In this document: positions 59,939 to 64,000 of the stretch, one piece after another
Layout of the letters: each line of letters starts with the position of its first letter
Numbering within the stretch: the stretch's first letter is position 1
NCBI GenBank assembly: GCA_036874045.1
Contig: CM072342.1
Span: 5,416,501 to 5,480,500 of the forward strand
Direction: 5' to 3'
DNA length: 64,000 nucleotides
From: Cymodocea nodosa
Lineage: Eukaryota > Streptophyta > Magnoliopsida > Alismatales > Cymodoceaceae
The notes under the pieces: generated by a model
What the model was told of the DNA's origin: nothing
The model's input: the letters and a program-made list of their open reading frames with translations, nothing else
The model's database searches: none
Position numbers and translations under genes: made by a program

Positions 59939-60985
59939 ATATTTAAACATATAACAAATTTAATTAGTCATTCTGTCATCCAAGTTCATGTAAAAATAGA
60001 CACTTAAGTAACCATGGCTTTTTATCTACTTAACCCTAGTTTCATTTTATGTTTTATGTCGTGAGTTTCTCTTAGTGATGGTATCCTTTACTTGGGATTT
60101 TCCATGTGAGAATGTGTATCATGTTGTCTATCTTATTCTAGGGTAAAGGTCATGAAATGCATTGTCAAGACAAGTCATCAATTATTTTCTTCATATAAAT
60201 GAAAAGTTTGAATTTGCTATTATTAGTGCATAAATTGTTTGGTTTAAGTTTTTTTCTTGTAATATACCATCTTTTCTTTACATTTACACCAGAAAAGTTT
60301 TCCTCTTTTATATAATGTAAAAGTTAGTTGATCATTAAACAAATAAATAGGAACCATCTGTAATTTGCACATTAGAAATTTAATGATTGTGCTATGCAAA
60401 CAAAAGAAAATAGAAAATAGCAAAGAGAAAAATGAATGGAAAAGAAACCAAAATAATTTTTTTTCTCTAATTTTCTATTATCTATTATAAAATCATGTCA
60501 AAAAGAGAATCTATCTATGCGTATGTAGCATCGACAACAATAATCAATACTTTAATGTCGCTATGAAAGGTTGATACATGAATCTTTTTTCTCTATTTAC
60601 TTTTATTCATAACTAATCTTTCATTATTTTAACTAACTTTTGATCTTCTTATATTTCTTTAAATTTCACATACATTATTAATTAATTCTTTTCTTACAAA
60701 TGCATAAATAGGCTTTCTATAATTATGGTCAAATAATCTAATACCATTTTCTCTTATTTTTCCCTCAATTGGTGTAACTCCTACTTTTTTTAGAATATTT
60801 CTTATTATATTGTTATTTATTTGTCTTACCATTTACATCTCTACCCTGCTAACATTATGCATATGTTCATATTTACTAGCCTAATATTCTGTCAAAGTAT
60901 AGTTGGGTGAATAGGTGTTATTATGAATTTTCCTTTTAATTTTAAAGGTATTCTTTTATATAACATCATAGATGTATTTTTCTAT
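59939..60985. other. AT-rich intron sequence, nothing recognised
   Basis: No coding or repeat signature was identified in about 1 kb. Confidence 0.5.
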
Positions 60986-60989
60986 TTCA

Positions 60990-61248
60990 CCAAAATTACT
61001 TTAATTTTGTAAGAGTGCATGCAAACAAGGCAAGTGCGTATGACTCTGACTTACCACTATAGCCCAAATATCCATGTATATATAATGAAAGAATTACATG
61101 AATAGGTGTGTATATGAAGAATATCATGGGACATACATAAGGAACATCAAAAATTATACATGGGAAATACCAAAGATCTTGCATGAAAGACATCAAGGGT
61201 TACACATGAAAAATACCAAGGGTTAAATTATATTCATTACATTTAACA
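60990..61248 (-). repeat. Probable 3' LTR of the right-edge copia element
   Basis: The high end is firm: on the minus strand the purine stretch GCTTGAGAGGGAG is followed by TGTTAAATGTAATG at 61248. The low end is uncertain; a border near 60995-61010 is a guess. It contains AAATACCAA(A/G)G and ACATGAAAA-type short repeats. Confidence 0.55.
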
Positions 61249-64000
61249 CTCCCTCTCAAGCTAAAAGATATATATTTATCATTCCTTGCTTACTACAAAG
61301 ATTATCAAAAACTTTACGACTTAATTTTTTAGTGAGAATATCAACAAACTCCTCAGTTAAACGAGTATAAGGAGTTGAAATGATTTTTTCATAACCTGAT
61401 CTTGAATATATTGACAATTAATTTTAATGTGTTTGGTACATTCTTAGAAAGTTTTACTCTATGTAATATAATCAATGCTTAATTGTCACAATGCATAAGC
61501 ATTGACTCTTAAATTCTTATGTCAAACTCCCTCTAAGCTACATCATCTTACAAGTCGTTTCTATCCTAGACTTGTATTCTACCTTTGCACTAGACCTAGA
61601 GACAACATTTTATTTCTTGCTATGCTAAGTTATCAAGTTCCCTCCAACATACATGTAGTATCCTAAAGTGAATTTTTGGTCTCTCTTGTCACCTATATAT
61701 CCAAAATCAAAGAAGGCTTTAATCCACAAGTACTCATGTATCTTGTAAATCAGACCATTTCTTAGTATGCCTTTAAGATAGATAAGTACACGATGTGCCC
61801 CAATCTAATATACCTCTTGTGACTCGTGTATAAATTAACTCAATAGGCCAATGATGTAAAATATATCAAGTTTGCTAGCTATGAGATATATAAGTTTCTC
61901 AACTAATCATTTGTATTACTCTGAGTTGCTTAGCTTTTCAAATGTTTTATCTCCAAAAGGAGGATTCAAGGCATACTTCCATTGAGACAATACCATCTTG
62001 TCACTTGAATATGTAAAATCAATACCTAGAAAGTATTTTAATTTGCCTATATCTTTGGTAGCAAAGTGAATCTAAATATATGTCTTTGTCTCCTAATTTT
62101 AGCAACATCACTACTTGTAAGTAAAATGTCATCCACATGATTGCAAGAATAATAGAATCACTAGGTGTTTGTCTCATGAAAATTGAGTGATTTATAGCAT
62201 AGTGTCAAAAACCTCTATTAAGTATCACTTGGTTGAACTATATAAATCAAGCTCGCAAACTTTGCTTTAATCTATAGATTACCTTCTTCAACCTACATAA
62301 TTTAGTCTCCTCTTGAAGCAACATACTCAAGAGGTTGTTTCATATAAATTTCTTTTGATAAATTTTTATAAAAGAAGATATTTTTAATATCAAGTTGATG
62401 AAGTTATCACTAACTATTTATTACAATGAAAAGAATCACACAAAGTGAGTTAAGTCAAACAATAGGAAAAAAGTTTCAATATAATCTATCTCATAAGTCT
62501 AAGTAAAATCATAGGCAATAAGGTAGACTTTATATCTATCAATAAAACCATCAACCTTATATTTTATAGTAAAAATCCACTTGCAATTGATAATATTCAT
62601 TTTAGTAAGATAGGATATTAACGTAGGGCATCTACTTCTTCATTTGTAACTATTTTCTAACATGACAATTGTAATGCCTTCTATTAAGTCTTGGGTATAA
62701 ACTTAGAAGATATGGTCAAGGTAAAGTTATAATAGGAGGAGCTAAAATGATTATAGATAACAAATTAAGTGATAGAATATTGAAAATAGGTGTGAATACC
62801 TTTACAAAGGACAATAGGTAAATCAAGAATAGATATGGTTGATGGAAGATCTACATCCAAGGAGATAATAGGATTAACCAATAGAGGAATAGGATGATTA
62901 CGTCTTTGATATACCTACAAAAGATGAATGGTAATTGTCTCACTAGTAGTCTTCTCATTACCATGGTCATCACTAATAATAGTATCACTACCACTAAGAT
63001 CATCATTAGACGTCTCTCCTGAACTATGATCCTTAAGAACAATAACAAGGATCAAAAGAGGAGGGTTGTTAAAAATCTCAAATGAGTTGGAATAATAAGA
63101 TTAAGACTTAAAAAAGATAACATCTACTGAGATAGTATTTTCAAGTAAAAGGATGATAGCATTTATATTCCTTTTGTATTTTGGAATATCCGACAAAGAC
63201 ACATTTCAAAACATGAGCAAATAAATTTTCTAATATAAGAAAAAAATATTGAACAAAGGCAATGCATCCAAAAACATTAAGAGTGAGCGTGAAAAGTTTC
63301 TTATCTAGACAAAGATAATAAAAGGAAACCTCTCCCCTACGAAGAGTGAAGAGCATACAATTCACAAGATAAGCAACAATAAGGATAGTATCAAATCAAA
63401 ACTATTTTAGAATCTACATTTGAAGCAATAAAGTACAAGCAATATCTAAAATATAATAAAGTCTATGTTCAATAACCTCATTTTGTTGGAAAGTATAAGG
63501 ACAAATAATTTAATGAACAATCCTAAGACAAGCACAAAAATTCTGAAAATTATAACTAACAAATTTGAAGGCATTGTCAGTACACAAATATTTAGGACTA
63601 ATAGAAAACTAAGTTTTGATTTCGGCAAAAGAATTCTAAACAATAGTTAAAATATGCAACGATCATTTAATAGGTAAATCCACGACACTCTAGAATAGTC
63701 ATTAATGAAAACAAAATAATAACAAGAATCAAAAATGGAAGTAACATGATTAGGCCTCCAAATATCAAAATCGACCAACTCAAAGACTCAACTACTTGAC
63801 ATAAGGTGAAAATGACAAAAAATAGAATGACTATATTTACCTAGCTAACACGTTTCACACTCAAAATTCATAGTAGAGTTTGCTTTACCTTCTCAAAGGG
63901 TAGATGACTAAACTTGAAATGTCATAAGGTCATCAATCCACTCGATAGAGTATCATAAGATATACACTTCATCGTTCTGCTTACAACCTAAACTAATCTT
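61249..64000 (-). pseudogene. Third Ty1/copia element: integrase to RNase H, runs off window
   Basis: In element order from the right edge: integrase core wording KYLCTDNAFKFV and HRLYYILDIACTLL (about 63600-63450); LTLNVFGCIAFVQYF, CVFVGYSKIQKEYKCYHPFT (63141-63365), a clear integrase/RT linker; decayed RT (about 62600-61900); and, at the end, IISTPYTRLTEEFVDILTKKLS then LCSKQGMINIYLLA (61390-61260), the standard copia C-terminus right before the LTR. There are many stops and shifts. Gag, protease and the 5' LTR are outside the window. It lies in the same orientation as the copia elements at 35938 and 58765. Confidence 0.85.

Overview
This window is nuclear DNA from a flowering plant. The evidence is two split host genes with GT-AG introns (a CYP78A cytochrome P450 and a chloroplast FtsH/M41-like membrane protein) set in AT-rich, retrotransposon-dense sequence. 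The very GC-rich P450 exons fit a monocot, but that is an inference and the species is not identified. All calls are from reading the sequence; no database search was run.

Region 1 (1-20.3 kb) is a pile-up of one Ty3/gypsy family of the Athila/Tat type. It holds a partial element on the minus strand (1-4624: pol, gag remnant, primer-binding site, 5' LTR), a solo LTR (5648-7837), an internally deleted element with both LTRs (8253-13034), and two solo LTRs of a second subfamily in opposite orientations (14878-17038 with GCTAT target duplication; 18032-19975 with AGGAA). Between them lie old repeats and a broken Myb/SANT-like coding fragment.

Region 2 (20.3-35.9 kb) is lower in LTR elements. 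It contains the intact-looking CYP78A gene (two exons, 23073-24823, 544 aa) with a TATA box, a GC-rich upstream block, and a perfect 34-bp palindrome just downstream. After it come long AT-rich stretches, microsatellites, a G-rich tract and a decayed chromovirus remnant (about 32.6-33.6 kb).

Region 3 (35.9-51.4 kb) is a three-layer nest. A Ty1/copia element (35938-51436, minus strand) carries a 1.27-kb LTR-like insertion in its RNase H region. A 9.0-kb Ty3/gypsy element (40715-49714) sits inside its protease coding region with perfect AGTAG target duplications. That gypsy element has a gag remnant but no pol, and carries a short F-box-like reading frame where pol would be expected.

Region 4 (51.4-64 kb) holds seven exons of a VIR3/FtsH-like gene (53379-58471, plus strand, 3' end not in the window). 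Its introns hold a possible short-LTR element and an internally deleted copia remnant; a third copia element (about 61.0-64.0 kb, minus strand) runs off the right edge. No functional transposon is present: every pol or gag frame read carries stops, frameshifts or lost catalytic residues.
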